Positions 35,194 through 44,556 of a stretch of DNA of 64,000 nucleotides are shown here, piece by piece. The DNA lies in contig NZ_NHOA01000113.1 in the NCBI RefSeq assembly GCF_002727125.1, positions 35,778 to 99,777 of the forward strand. The letters are read 5' to 3'. The position numbers and the translations under genes are program-made. Each line of letters opens with the position of its first letter. Positions within the stretch are counted from its first letter, which is position 1. The stretch is from Halorubrum persicum. GTDB lineage: Archaea > Halobacteriota > Halobacteria > Halobacteriales > Haloferacaceae. Below the pieces are notes generated by a model. It was not told the origin of the DNA. It saw only the letters and a list, made by a program, of their open reading frames with translations, and searched no databases.

Positions 35194-35627
35194 CTACAAA
35201 CGTCAGTAGGGTGGCAACTAGGGTAGTCTGGACGACGGTCGCCCTTCTTGAGCCTAGTTCGGTGTTGGCCGCGTACTCCGTATTCAACACGGCCTCAAGA
35301 ACAGACTATCAATTGAGGATTTTGGCAGAGCTGGATTGGTTTAGTCCCACAAATCTACACGGGAGCGATTTGTTTTAACCAACGCAGAAGTGGGTATCAT
35401 TCGCATGTTGGTTAATCTATGATGCATTTATATTTCTAGTCACCAATATTATATTTTTATATGTGGTGTATTCTCTAGTTACAAGCTCTAAGTCAGCTAA
35501 CCTCAATTTTAAATAGTTTTATCCATATGTTAATTTTGATATTAATTGTATATTGTAGCCTTCTATAGTCGTAATAATACCCGTTCTAGCATTTCCTTTT
35601 ATATATTAGTTCGAGTCGAGATTAAAT
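35194..35627. other. AT-rich intergenic stretch with inverted-repeat copy 2
   Basis: Composition changes sharply after about 35,395 to AT-rich DNA (ATTATATTTTTATATGTGG, TTTTAAATAGTTTTATCCAT). No gene is visible. The TTAACCAAC inverted repeat marks the left edge of the AT-rich part. AT islands in haloarchaea often mark horizontally acquired DNA or strong promoters. Confidence 0.5.
35375..35415. repeat. TTAACCAAC inverted repeat, copy 2
   Basis: TTAACCAAC (35375-35383), 23-base spacer, GTTGGTTAA (35407-35415). Perfect 9-base arms. It lies 180 bases after the MFS gene and at the start of an AT-rich gap. Confidence 0.85.
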
Positions 35628-36170
35628 GTGGAAAGTACAAATTGGTCTCTCTCGGACATCCGCTCGGCCCCACTAGTTTGTATCGAGTACTCTCTGGAGG
35701 ATCAGGGAACACGTCGAATCCGCTACGAATACCGGACTGATGGACCGGGGTGGTGGCGGGTTGAGCAACACCAACGTGATGGCGACTGGCGAACCGTCGG
35801 TCGTGAAGCTGTAGCGAACGTGCAGTGGGCTGTTTGTGAGGGTGGTGATAGCCGACCAGCTATGACTGACCCAACTTCCACAGGATACGAACTGGAACTG
35901 TTCACGCTTGTTGCCCGGCAAGACGCGTGGTGGATTCTCACGCTTCTCACCACGCTTGAAGAACCCGTGAGCCACGAGCAGGTGGCACAGTTCCTCACCG
36001 CGTTCGATCACGGCACTCCCGCCGCCGTAGAGACGGATGCCACATGCACTGAGACGATTCTTGTGACGATCGCCGAACTTGATGAGGCCGACGTCATCGA
36101 CGAGACAGCGAGTGGGCTGATGCGGGGTCCACGCTTCACCGACGCTTTCCAGATGGTCTCTCTGTCGTGA
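35628..36170 (+). CDS. Two-domain haloarchaeal protein, DUF7344-like C-terminus
   Basis: A 180-residue protein. Residues 15-70 are a small beta domain (RIRYEYRTDGPGWWRVEQHQ, then GDWRTVGREAVANVQWAV). Residues 85-180 form a winged-helix-type domain (ELELFTLVARQDAWWILTLL ... VETDATCTETILVTIAELDE). The same two pieces occur as two overlapping genes at 44557 and 44816, which suggests that one set arose by fusion or fission. DUF7344-like domains are common in haloarchaea and probably bind DNA. The ATG start may be later. Confidence 0.6.
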   Translation: MESTNWSLSDIRSAPLVCIEYSLEDQGTRRIRYEYRTDGPGWWRVEQHQRDGDWRTVGREAVANVQWAVCEGGDSRPAMTDPTSTGYELELFTLVARQDAWWILTLLTTLEEPVSHEQVAQFLTAFDHGTPAAVETDATCTETILVTIAELDEADVIDETASGLMRGPRFTDAFQMVSLS

Positions 36171-36285
36171 GACCCCTCAACTCGCCCGACACTGGTCGAA
36201 TGGCCCGACAGATCGCTCGTCCACTTTCGCTCCGGGGCGAGAGACTTACATCCACCCTGTCGTACCCAAAGTTCCGATCTCGCTG

Positions 36286-37107
36286 ATGTCTACACTCCGC
36301 CTCCACACGACTGCACAAGACGCTGCCTCGCAAATCTCGACCTACTGCGGCGAGGAGGAACGACTCCTCGAGCGTGCTGACCGCACAGCGACGCCGACAG
36401 AACTCGTGTTGGCACCGACCGAACTCCACCGACGGAACCTGCAACGGCGGCTTCGGGAGCGTGCACGGCCGCAGAATGCGTTTGAATTCGTCGATCCAGA
36501 GACGGTTGCAGAAAAACTGCTTACAGCCGCAGACACGACGCCGACGAGCCTCGATCGCGTCGATCGGCTTGCACTCTTGCAGTCGCTCCCGTCGGAGCCG
36601 ACGGACCAGCCGCTGGGACTCCACCCACTACTCTCCACACAGCACGACACCGGCCCCCAACAACTCGAACAGATCCGCGTGGAACTCGAATCGATGACGA
36701 ACTTCCATCCTGACCGGATTGCGGCGCTCCGCAACGTCACCGATGCGTTTGCAGGCCCGATTGCGGACGAGGCGACCACACTGGTTGATGGTGGCCTCGC
36801 CGTCGAGACGTGGCTTCGCGATCGGACCGTCAAAATGGTCTCGAAGACGGCACTCCTCCGTCGAGCGACGCGCCGCCTCGACGGCGGCGACGGGGGATGG
36901 ACCGACCGCTATCCCGATATCGAGCGGATCTCGTTTGTTGGTGTGAGTAGCATCCCGGCCCCAGAGGTTGACTTCCTCCATGGGCTCTGCACGGCAACGA
37001 CGGCAGATATCGAACTCCACCTCCGGCCCGGAACCGCAGAGTACCTCACAACACGACTCCCGGACCTCCTGTCCATTGAGGACCCCGGGCAGGAGGTGAC
37101 TCTGTGA
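36286..37107 (+). CDS. AddB-like helicase-nuclease subunit, N-terminal part
   Basis: A 273-residue protein resembling the first part of AddB/RecC-like subunits: LVLAPTELHRRNLQRRLRER, then AFEFVDPETVAEKLLTAADT and ISFVGVSSIPAPEVDFLHGL. No Walker A P-loop is present, so it would be a structural rather than motor subunit. It overlaps the next gene (GTGA at 37104), which continues the AddB-like similarity. With the AddA-like helicase after it, the three genes form one translationally coupled unit for processing double-strand ends or invading DNA. Confidence 0.6.
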   Translation: MSTLRLHTTAQDAASQISTYCGEEERLLERADRTATPTELVLAPTELHRRNLQRRLRERARPQNAFEFVDPETVAEKLLTAADTTPTSLDRVDRLALLQSLPSEPTDQPLGLHPLLSTQHDTGPQQLEQIRVELESMTNFHPDRIAALRNVTDAFAGPIADEATTLVDGGLAVETWLRDRTVKMVSKTALLRRATRRLDGGDGGWTDRYPDIERISFVGVSSIPAPEVDFLHGLCTATTADIELHLRPGTAEYLTTRLPDLLSIEDPGQEVTL

Positions 37108-38366
37108 CCCACGCCCACCGCACGGGACTCGCTGGTGAGCTGTCAGCACCGTCATGTCCCGTTGTCGAACTTCCTGCACCGACGCGTCGCGAGGAGGCGC
37201 GTGCCGTGATGGCGACGATCAGCGAGGTACGCGATCGTGGGGTGAATGTCCGCGACATCGCCGTCGTGGCTCGCGATCTTGATCCATACGAACAGCCACT
37301 GACCCGGGCAGCGATCCAATACGGGGTGACGCCAGTATTCTGGACACAGTTACGCGTCACCCGCACAGAGCCGTACGCGCTGGTGAAGGCACTCTGTACG
37401 CTCTTTGCCGACGGCGACGTCGCCGCCACACCCCTGTTGGCACCGTTGACACAGCGGTGGGCACCGCCCACAGACGCAGCCGGGTGGCCGCTCGAGCAGT
37501 CGACGATCCACGCACACCTCGAGGCCCTTCCCTCCGGACGTCGATCGATCGCCGAGTGGGCCGCGACGATACCGACACACACCACCGACGAGCGACTCAC
37601 AACCTACTGTGACTGGCTACAGGCGCATTGTGAGCCCGAACCCACGCCCGAGACAGTTGGAGCCGTTCTGGGGCCTTCGATCGACGCGTACCGGGAGACA
37701 AGCGTGCCCGCCCGCCAGCAGGCGGACGCACCGGCGCTCATGACGACGGAGACGGCCGCGCGAGCAACGGTCAGGGTCACACGGCTCGTCGAGCAAGTCA
37801 CGCACAAATACGACGAGTGGCTTGCTGATGGGACCGTCTCGCGGTCGTGGGACGCGGTCCGGGAGCTGTGTGAGCTGCTGGCGACACAACGCCCGGGCCG
37901 CCGTGAACACTCAAACGCACGCGCCATCGACATCATGGAGGCCAACGACGTGTGGGCGCTGTCTGTCCCAATCGTTATCGCGGTCGGTGCGACAGCTGCT
38001 GAGTGGCCGGCCCAGACTGACAGCGTCGTTCCCGCCGAGTTGCAGGAAGCCGTCCTCTCTGGGGCTGGTGAGACAGACATCGTTGCGCCGCGAACCATGT
38101 GGGGCGAGGGCCGCGATCGCGATCACTTCGCCGACGCGATGCGTGCCGCCGAGCGTGGGGTGATCGTGACACGGTACACACAGACCGGCGACGGCGACGA
38201 TGTCCACCCCTCGCCGTTTCTTGCATCACTCAACATGGAGACCGTCTCCGGGCAGGCCCGTACCCAACTGGTGAGCACGACACCACAGCTTCCCCCAGCG
38301 ATTGCCGCGCTCCTCCCTGCGAGTGGGGACTCTGACCCAGCACCCAGCGAGACATCTCATGAGTAA
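37104..38366 (+). CDS. AddB-like helicase-nuclease subunit, C-terminal part
   Basis: A 420-residue protein starting with GTG inside the previous stop. Residues 25-95 match the inactive helicase 2-type region of AddB (VRDIAVVARDLDPYEQPLTR, QYGVTPVFWTQLRVTRTEPY). Residues 290-330 (VWALSVPIVIAVGATAAEWP) and 350-385 (DAMRAAERGVIVTRYTQTGD, then PSPFLASL) resemble the motif V/VI end. No iron-sulfur cysteine cluster or C-terminal nuclease is seen. A split AddB is unusual. Its last codons overlap the AddA-like gene. Confidence 0.6.
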   Translation: MTHAHRTGLAGELSAPSCPVVELPAPTRREEARAVMATISEVRDRGVNVRDIAVVARDLDPYEQPLTRAAIQYGVTPVFWTQLRVTRTEPYALVKALCTLFADGDVAATPLLAPLTQRWAPPTDAAGWPLEQSTIHAHLEALPSGRRSIAEWAATIPTHTTDERLTTYCDWLQAHCEPEPTPETVGAVLGPSIDAYRETSVPARQQADAPALMTTETAARATVRVTRLVEQVTHKYDEWLADGTVSRSWDAVRELCELLATQRPGRREHSNARAIDIMEANDVWALSVPIVIAVGATAAEWPAQTDSVVPAELQEAVLSGAGETDIVAPRTMWGEGRDRDHFADAMRAAERGVIVTRYTQTGDGDDVHPSPFLASLNMETVSGQARTQLVSTTPQLPPAIAALLPASGDSDPAPSETSHE

Positions 38367-41300
38367 CGACGACCCACGCACGCTCCGGAACGCACAGGCA
38401 ACAATCAGGGATCGCTTTGTTGACGCCGAGTCGGGCCTCTTCGCGATGAACTGTGTCGCCGGCGCTGGCAAATCGATGACCGTCCAGCGAATCGCGGCTG
38501 AAACCATCATTCGGCGGTACGCCAGCGGCGATCGGACACCCGCCCAGAGCGTGGCCGTCATGTCGTTTACCACCAACGAGGCGGCCGCGATCGGGCCGGC
38601 GGTCTGTGAACACATTCGGGAGATTGTGGATCATGAGTTGATCCCCGAGGCGGCGTCCCTCACCGAGTCAGACGTCGCGTATCTCGTGACGCGGGTCCGA
38701 CACGCGCCGTTTATCGGCACTGTCGATAGCGTGTTGCGTGATGTCTTCGGCGAGCTGGCCACCGATCTCGGCTTCGAGGAGACACCAACAGTTGGGAATG
38801 AGGCGTTGCTGGCAACGGTGCACAAAGCGTGTTACGACGCCGTCGCGAGCGATCCCGCCCACGAAGACGCAATCGCCGCGTTGGAAGCAGCATATCCGGA
38901 TGACGGCTGGTCAGCTACTCCTGAGGAGATGCTTGCTGACGCCGTGCGGTACTGTCGCGATCAGCGGCTCTCGACGGCGGCCTTCGAGCGCAAACTCCGT
39001 ACCACACAGGACTCGGTGTATCCCGAAGGACGAACGACCGGTCGCGAGGATATCGTGGCGACGATTGCAGCCGTCGCCGACGCCGACATCGCGGCCGACA
39101 CCGACGCCGCCCTCTCAGCAGCTGAGTGGGAGGATATTGTGGCTGCTGACCAGCGACTCTACGACGCGTGGGACGGGACGCTGACAGCGTTTGGTGACGT
39201 CCTCGAGGCGTATCGCGAGCAGTACCGAAGCCTAATTCGTGAGTATGGCGTGGTCTCTCACACCGACGTCGCCTTTGCCGTCACAAGCGTGTTCGAGGGT
39301 GACTGGCCAGTCGATGGCGATGGGCCGACCACCGACCAGCACACAGCCCTTCGTCAGCGGTACCACGCGCGGCTCGATAGTGTGATCATCGACGAAGCAC
39401 AAGATGTCTCCACCATCCAGCATGCGGCGCTGTCCCAGCTTGTCACTTCCTCGATGCGCGTCCTCGCGTGCGGCGATACACTCCAAAGCGTCTACCTGTG
39501 GCGACACGCCGATCCGTCGCTGTTCGCGAGCGCCTCCCAGAAGGGCCGGTATCTCGGTATCGACTGGGACACCCATGCGACGGTGACGGCCGCAACGACC
39601 TACCGGGGGACCCCAGACATCGCCGCCGGCATCAACACCATCATGCGGTCCGTCTTCGATGACCCGGAACGCGGCGGACTCAGCGACTTCGAGACGACGT
39701 ACCCCGGCCTCGACGCAGATCGAAACCCCACCGACGATCCAAGCATCCACGTCGCAGCCTTCACTGGTGGTACTACCCCGGATTCTACGCAGTGGGTCAA
39801 CCCTGACAGGGGTACTGGTGAGGCAAACATCCTTGCGAAGTATCTCGCTCGTGGGATCGCTGATGGGACCTTAACGGATGACACCGGTGAGCCACAGTCG
39901 ATCACCGTCGTTTTTCGAAAGCGAACGCGGATGGAGGCGTATAAGCACGCGTTCGAGGCCGCGGGCTTGACCGTGCAAAACGCGAGTTCGAGGCTCTTTG
40001 CGTGTCCCGTGGTCAAGGCGGTCCTTGCTGTCTGTGACTGGCTCACTGCACCAACTGATCGAGCCCAGACACGCGCGTTGTTGACGGACTCGCCGTTCGA
40101 CTTCACAGCATTTCACGACCGGTTCGAGCGGGCGGATTACGACCTCGACGCCATCTGTGCCGCCGACGACCTCGACGCCGACACCCGGAACGTTCTCTGT
40201 GGCCTGCGCGATCTTCGCGATCAGCTGGGGCGGTTTCACCGCGTTCCAGCGTCGACATATCTCGAAGACATCATCGAGCAGCTCGCCCTTCGAGCCGATC
40301 CGGGCGACCAATTCACCGAGCTGTCGGCAGCACAACGGGTGGCCGCGCTCGACGCGCTCACAAATACTGTCGAAGAGTGGGAATCTGACACGCAGTATGC
40401 ACCGGGCGACCTCGGTGATCTGCTTGCGCCGTTTCGGGCGGCCCCGCACAAGGGGCCAGATATCCCGAGCGTGACCGACGATGCCGACGTCGTTTTCAGC
40501 ACGGTCCACCGGTTAAAAGGCGATCAAGACGACGTAATTGTGCTTGCAACGCCGGGGTTCAAGCTCTGGGACACTGGCCCGTTCTCCCAGCGGTTCATCA
40601 CACAGGGTAACGTTGCGGCGTTGGCCCCGCCGACAAACGTCGAGACAGCACCCGAGATCGAACTGCCACCATTTGATGGGGGACTCTACACGCCAAGCGG
40701 TGGCGGTCGAGATCGACAGGGCGTCGCATCACGCGATGTCGGGTTGCGGTGGGCGACCGAGCACTGGCTCGACGACACTGCCGGTGGGGGCCCGCACCTG
40801 CTTGGGCCCGACCATCTCCAGTCCGTGGCGGCCAACATGCGTGGGGAAGCGTGGCGGCTCCTGTATGTGGCGCTCTCTCGGGCGCGTGACCATCTCGTCA
40901 TCCCGCTTCCCAAGAGGTTGCCCGGCACGGCCCAGCCGCGTGACCGCTGGCTCGATACGCTGGATGAGACACTCGGGTTTTCACCCGGACAGACAGCCAC
41001 ATATCCGATCGACGAGCCGTCCAGTGCCGGCGATCTCACGATCGGCGTGAATGACGTCGACGGCGGTGTGACGCGTGTGACGCCCGACACGCCGCGATCG
41101 ATGACGAGTGTGGTTCCACCCCGTCGCGACCAGTTGGAGCCGTGGGTCCCGCGCTTTCTCGATCCGAGTACGGCGTATCCGCTGACTGACGACGTCGCCG
41201 CCACCGTGGGTGCCCACCTCCTCGACGAGCCGATTCACACGGAGACCGACAGCGTGTCTGCGGACCTCCCGATCACGTTCGAGACGCTTGGGCCAGAAGC

Positions 41301-41898
41301 CGTCGGAACCTGTCTCCACGACGCATTGCTCACCCTCACCGAGATAGACATGCCGGCCGCCGAGATCGATATGTGGAGCACCCCCGTTCTGACAGCACTT
41401 CGGGACGCGATGAAACAGGTGACGCCGCAGTCGATCGAGATGTTGCCAGATTCTGAGCGTGGTGGCCTCGTCAGCTTCTACCACGCATCAGTCGTGTCGG
41501 ACTTCCTCGCGTCCGACCTGTGGGCACAGATCCAAGCGGCGGAGGCTGTCTACGTCGACCACGATTTGAGCGGACTCGTGACCGCTGGTGGGGTTGAGGT
41601 TGAAGTTCATGGTGAGGCCGACATCCTCATCGATCTGGGCGATGGTGAGTGGCAGTTGGCCGATCTCAAAATTGCGTTGAATGAGTCACTCGACGCAACG
41701 CAATCGCGATACGAACTCCAGATCGCCGCCTACGAGCATATTCTCCGTCAAGAGCTCGGCCCGGCAGCGACAATTCACACCTCAGTCGAGACGTTCGGGT
41801 GTGTCCGAGAGACAGTTCATGGCCAGTTGCCGTCTGCGGTTCTTGCACGTCGAGTTCGCACCCTCATTGGGTCTGGTGAGCCGATTTCTAGCCCTTGA
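38359..41898 (+). CDS. AddA-like UvrD/RecB helicase-nuclease
   Basis: An 1179-residue superfamily 1 helicase. Walker A is VAGAGKSMT with K38; Walker B is VIIDEAQDVSTIQ (D345-D349). VVFRKRTRMEA, VVFSTVHRLKGDQDDVIVLA (motif V) and WRLLYVALSRARDHLVIPLP (motif VI) follow. The C-terminus carries a RecB-family nuclease: EVHGEADILIDLGDGEWQLA, then DLKIA and YELQIAAYEHIL (the G..D..D, DxK and QxxxY motifs). The start at 38359 overlaps the upstream AddB-like gene by 8 bases. It probably unwinds and cuts DNA ends. Could act in recombination repair or as a defence nuclease in this island. Confidence 0.85.
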   Translation: MSNDDPRTLRNAQATIRDRFVDAESGLFAMNCVAGAGKSMTVQRIAAETIIRRYASGDRTPAQSVAVMSFTTNEAAAIGPAVCEHIREIVDHELIPEAASLTESDVAYLVTRVRHAPFIGTVDSVLRDVFGELATDLGFEETPTVGNEALLATVHKACYDAVASDPAHEDAIAALEAAYPDDGWSATPEEMLADAVRYCRDQRLSTAAFERKLRTTQDSVYPEGRTTGREDIVATIAAVADADIAADTDAALSAAEWEDIVAADQRLYDAWDGTLTAFGDVLEAYREQYRSLIREYGVVSHTDVAFAVTSVFEGDWPVDGDGPTTDQHTALRQRYHARLDSVIIDEAQDVSTIQHAALSQLVTSSMRVLACGDTLQSVYLWRHADPSLFASASQKGRYLGIDWDTHATVTAATTYRGTPDIAAGINTIMRSVFDDPERGGLSDFETTYPGLDADRNPTDDPSIHVAAFTGGTTPDSTQWVNPDRGTGEANILAKYLARGIADGTLTDDTGEPQSITVVFRKRTRMEAYKHAFEAAGLTVQNASSRLFACPVVKAVLAVCDWLTAPTDRAQTRALLTDSPFDFTAFHDRFERADYDLDAICAADDLDADTRNVLCGLRDLRDQLGRFHRVPASTYLEDIIEQLALRADPGDQFTELSAAQRVAALDALTNTVEEWESDTQYAPGDLGDLLAPFRAAPHKGPDIPSVTDDADVVFSTVHRLKGDQDDVIVLATPGFKLWDTGPFSQRFITQGNVAALAPPTNVETAPEIELPPFDGGLYTPSGGGRDRQGVASRDVGLRWATEHWLDDTAGGGPHLLGPDHLQSVAANMRGEAWRLLYVALSRARDHLVIPLPKRLPGTAQPRDRWLDTLDETLGFSPGQTATYPIDEPSSAGDLTIGVNDVDGGVTRVTPDTPRSMTSVVPPRRDQLEPWVPRFLDPSTAYPLTDDVAATVGAHLLDEPIHTETDSVSADLPITFETLGPEAVGTCLHDALLTLTEIDMPAAEIDMWSTPVLTALRDAMKQVTPQSIEMLPDSERGGLVSFYHASVVSDFLASDLWAQIQAAEAVYVDHDLSGLVTAGGVEVEVHGEADILIDLGDGEWQLADLKIALNESLDATQSRYELQIAAYEHILRQELGPAATIHTSVETFGCVRETVHGQLPSAVLARRVRTLIGSGEPISSP

Positions 41899-42120
41899 AG
41901 CCGGTGATGTTTCCGATCCACGTCTGCAGGGATTGCGACCGCTCTGAGAGCTCATAGAGACTCGTCGTTGATTCCCGTACGTGGCCTCATCGAAGCGGGA
42001 AGCTCCCGGGCTGGCCACGAAGCAGTTCCCCCGCTCTGCGTGTTTCTGGTAGGTTCACGACGACTTTTGAGACGAATGGAGCGAGTGGCTTCACTATCAA
42101 TCAAGAAAGATTTTTAACTG

Positions 42121-42138
42121 TTACCGGATTATTGGTAA
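42121..42138. promoter_or_regulatory. Palindromic operator-like site before the HTH-NTase pair
   Basis: TTACC-GGATTATT-GGTAA, a perfect 5-base inverted repeat with an AT-rich centre, 8 bases before the ATG at 42146. Suits self-repression by the winged-helix antitoxin. Preceded by TTTTTAACTG, a possible TATA-like element. Confidence 0.5.
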
Positions 42139-42145
42139 ATATAAG

Positions 42146-42820
42146 ATGTATGAGGTATTAAACAACACGGCGGCCCAGACTCTCCTTGCCATCCAGAGTG
42201 GCGACTCCATCCGCCGTGTCTCTCAACGCCTCCACATACCGTACGAGACGGTGAGACAGGCCGTCAATCAGCTGGAAGATGCAGGCTATGTTTCGTATAA
42301 TGACGGCCTCACCGTCGTCGACGAGCGCGTCCGCGACGCAGCGCGCGAACTCGTCGCTGCCAGCGCCGGTGTCAGTTCCCCCTCCATCGACGAGGCCTAC
42401 GTCATCCCACAGTTTGGTGAGTGGCCGTTCGCGTTTACGCGGATCGACGCCGTCTACGTGTGGACTCAAGGCGGCTACCAAGTTGGGCGGAACCCAGATG
42501 ACTATCCACTGTTCCTCGCTGTTCGTGAGCAAGATGTCGACGCGTGGGAAGCGTTTTTTGACTCGTTTGGCCTTCCCACCGTATTTGAGCGACAGCCCCG
42601 CGACGAGCTGGACGGGGCACTGCAGATCGTCCTCGAGCCACGCCCCTCGCTCGATATTGAGCATGTCGAGGGATACCCGGTAATTCCACGGACTGAGTCC
42701 ATCGAGTATATGCACGAGAACTATGCCCAGTTCCAGTCAGCGCTGGCGATGCTCAACCGGATGTACGAGGACCTCAACCTCGATGTCACGTATCGAGCAA
42801 CAGAACGAGCTCGAACATGA
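42146..42820 (+). CDS. Winged-helix antitoxin-type regulator
   Basis: A 224-residue protein with an N-terminal helix-turn-helix (SIRRVSQRLHIPYETVRQAV, then NQLEDAGYVSYNDGLTVVD). The larger C-terminal domain contains FAFTRIDAVYVWTQGGYQVG. It overlaps the nucleotidyltransferase gene by 4 bases (ATGA). The arrangement matches AbiE-like and other HTH-nucleotidyltransferase toxin-antitoxin modules, in which this protein binds DNA and restrains the transferase. A palindrome directly upstream is its likely operator. Confidence 0.75.
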   Translation: MYEVLNNTAAQTLLAIQSGDSIRRVSQRLHIPYETVRQAVNQLEDAGYVSYNDGLTVVDERVRDAARELVAASAGVSSPSIDEAYVIPQFGEWPFAFTRIDAVYVWTQGGYQVGRNPDDYPLFLAVREQDVDAWEAFFDSFGLPTVFERQPRDELDGALQIVLEPRPSLDIEHVEGYPVIPRTESIEYMHENYAQFQSALAMLNRMYEDLNLDVTYRATERART

Positions 42821-43512
42821 GCTTCACCAACCGAAGTGATGCACTCATCGAACTACTTGAGGAGCTCACGCAGAAGGGTCACAAATACGTTCTCGTTGGC
42901 GGCTACGCAGTCTCAGCGTTCAATGCTCGTTTCTCTACAGATCTCGATATCGTCGTCGCACCAGACTCAAAGTCCGAGTTCGTTGAGTTTCTTGAACGGG
43001 GGGACTTCGAAGAAATGGACAACCACGCCAAGGAGTGGTTCTACGACACCGAAGTGATCGAGTACGAAAAACGGCTCACACCGCAACAGCCAATTGGCTT
43101 CGACCTGCTAGTGAACGGGCCCGGGTGTCGCCAGACAGAGGCACAGTGGTCGTTCAGTTATCTCTATGACCACAGCCACGAGCAGGAAGTGAGCGGCAGA
43201 ACGGCGACGACAATTGCCAGGGTTATCGATGGAGCAGTCCTCATCGCAGCAAAACTCCACAGCGCTCGTGAAACAGATCTCCGAGATGTCCTCGCAGTGG
43301 CCGAAGAAATTGACCTCGACGCTGTCACGCCTCACTTGCAGCGAGGGGATGATAATGCACTCAGAGAGCAACTTGAGCGTGGACTAGAGATCTTAGAAAG
43401 CGATGAACTCAAACACGGATTTCGGAGTGATTTCGGGGCCTCAGCTGTCTCGGAAGAAACAGTCATCGCCCTCCAAGAATACCTCTCCTCACAGGTTACC
43501 CACCTAAGCTGA
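42817..43512 (+). CDS. Nucleotidyltransferase toxin (AbiEii/MNT-like)
   Basis: A 231-residue protein with the minimal nucleotidyltransferase signature VLVGGYAVSAFNARFSTDLD: G28-G29 and the metal ligands D42 and D44. A third acidic residue is likely in PIGFDLLVNGPG. Similar enzymes transfer nucleotides to tRNA or proteins and block growth as toxins in abortive-infection systems. Translation is coupled to the upstream winged-helix gene. Toxicity is inferred from arrangement and family. Confidence 0.78.
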   Translation: MSFTNRSDALIELLEELTQKGHKYVLVGGYAVSAFNARFSTDLDIVVAPDSKSEFVEFLERGDFEEMDNHAKEWFYDTEVIEYEKRLTPQQPIGFDLLVNGPGCRQTEAQWSFSYLYDHSHEQEVSGRTATTIARVIDGAVLIAAKLHSARETDLRDVLAVAEEIDLDAVTPHLQRGDDNALREQLERGLEILESDELKHGFRSDFGASAVSEETVIALQEYLSSQVTHLS

Positions 43513-43616
43513 GGCCGTTGTGACCTAGTTGATTGAGAAGCAAGCTACAGTTCTCTTCGGGTATAATGAGCTACGTTTCGACGCGGCTTGAGTCCGGGTG
43601 AAGGAACAGGAAATAT

Positions 43617-43656
43617 TTAACCAACTTCAGGCAAAATGGGGCGAGTTGTTGGTTAA
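43617..43656. repeat. TTAACCAAC inverted repeat, copy 3
   Basis: TTAACCAAC (43617-43625), 22-base spacer, GTTGGTTAA (43648-43656). Perfect arms, in the gap between the nucleotidyltransferase gene and the first rdfA-like gene. Confidence 0.85.
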
Positions 43657-43699
43657 ACTACCTTCGCGAATAACGGCCTACAGAGAACAGAGGAGAGAG

Positions 43700-43719
43700 C
43701 CCACGACTTCAGTCGTGGG
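43700..43719. mobile_element. IS200/IS605-type end hairpin remnant
   Basis: CCCACGAC-TTCA-GTCGTGGG: a perfect 8-base-pair hairpin of the sort that forms the ends of haloarchaeal IS200/IS605-IS1341 elements, followed by a purine-rich GAGGAAGTCAA. No transposase or TnpB gene is attached, so it is a scar or a solitary end. Confidence 0.55.
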
Positions 43720-43772
43720 AGGAAGTCAAAGAGGAAGAAGGCGAGTAATTCGGGGTCAAGCCCCGGAGCGGT

Positions 43773-44369
43773 TCACACGTTGTTGCGACACTCCGGCGAT
43801 GGACAGCTGCCGTTGTGGAGATAGATCAGCAAGTCTGTCTCCGTCTGGCAATCCAGACACAGCGCCGTGGCATCAACCTCAATGCGCGGTGCAGGTCCAT
43901 CAACATCGCCCTGTTGGATCAGCTGGGTCGTCGTGTCCCGGGACACCTTCGCCACGCGGCCGTGGAGGTTACGAAGGTCGTCAATCCGTTGGGACTTGGT
44001 CTGGACAGTCTCCGGGTACTCAATGTCACGAACCTCCCGCAGGTACGTGTACACTGTTTGGTAGGTGACCAGATCCGTTTTGACCGCACTCAAGTCGACA
44101 TCGTGATCGCCAAACTCAGTCTCTGTGAGGGGCGCGTCACTTGCCGAGAGTTTTTCAGCGATTGATTCAACGACTTCACGATCGAGGATGACGCCTGCGT
44201 TCCGGAGAGCGGTATCTGTAACGCGGAAATTGACGTATTCCGCGAGTTCGCGAACCGATTTATCTGGACCGTCGCCGACCCAGTAGGTGACCAGCTCGTC
44301 TCCAACCTCTTCGAGGCCGTATTTCTGTGCAACACGTTCGATCTTCTGCTGTTGTGGTGTCTCGCTCAT
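43773..44369 (-). CDS. rdfA: RdfA-like (rod-determining factor) protein 1
   Basis: A 198-residue protein starting MSETPQQQKIERVAQKYGLE. It has the RdfA family layout: an N-terminal helix pair (VRELAEYVNFRVTDTALRNA), a middle motif LVTYQTVYTYLREVRDIEYP, a coiled stretch, and a C-terminal zinc-binding end (ALCLDCQTETDLLIYLHNGS, then CPSPEC). In Haloferax volcanii RdfA promotes rod shape; many haloarchaea have several copies, so this paralogue may have another job. Its leader carries a conserved palindrome shared with the second copy at 45262. The first 14 codons of the longer frame lie in that leader and are excluded. Confidence 0.75.
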   Translation of the reverse strand: MSETPQQQKIERVAQKYGLEEVGDELVTYWVGDGPDKSVRELAEYVNFRVTDTALRNAGVILDREVVESIAEKLSASDAPLTETEFGDHDVDLSAVKTDLVTYQTVYTYLREVRDIEYPETVQTKSQRIDDLRNLHGRVAKVSRDTTTQLIQQGDVDGPAPRIEVDATALCLDCQTETDLLIYLHNGSCPSPECRNNV

Positions 44370-44392
44370 GGGTGTGTACGAGTGGGGCCACC

Positions 44393-44454
44393 GCGGCGCG
44401 CTCGCACACATACCCGTTGGGACCCGTCAGTACTGTCTGTGCGGCGCACAATCC
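44393..44454 (-). promoter_or_regulatory. Conserved leader of rdfA-like gene 1
   Basis: Reading toward the gene, the leader has GGATTGTGCGCCGCACAGA (44436-44454, with the palindrome TGTGC-GCC-GCACA) and then TGTGCGAGCGCGCCGC (44393-44408). Both strings are identical in the leader of the second copy and lie at nearly the same distance from the start (67 and 24 bases). Operator or structured mRNA leader. Confidence 0.65.
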
Positions 44455-44556
44455 CCTCAGAATAGTTTTACAAACGGGAGAGTGGCCGCTAGTGAGAGCG
44501 CTGTGGACCGCATTTGTGGTGCTTGATTGGTGGGCTCGTTTCGCCCACAAAAGACA

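Noticed and set aside
43598..44068. 156-residue plus-strand frame
   Set aside because: Begins inside inverted-repeat copy 3, runs through an IS-end hairpin and then antisense to the rdfA-like gene.
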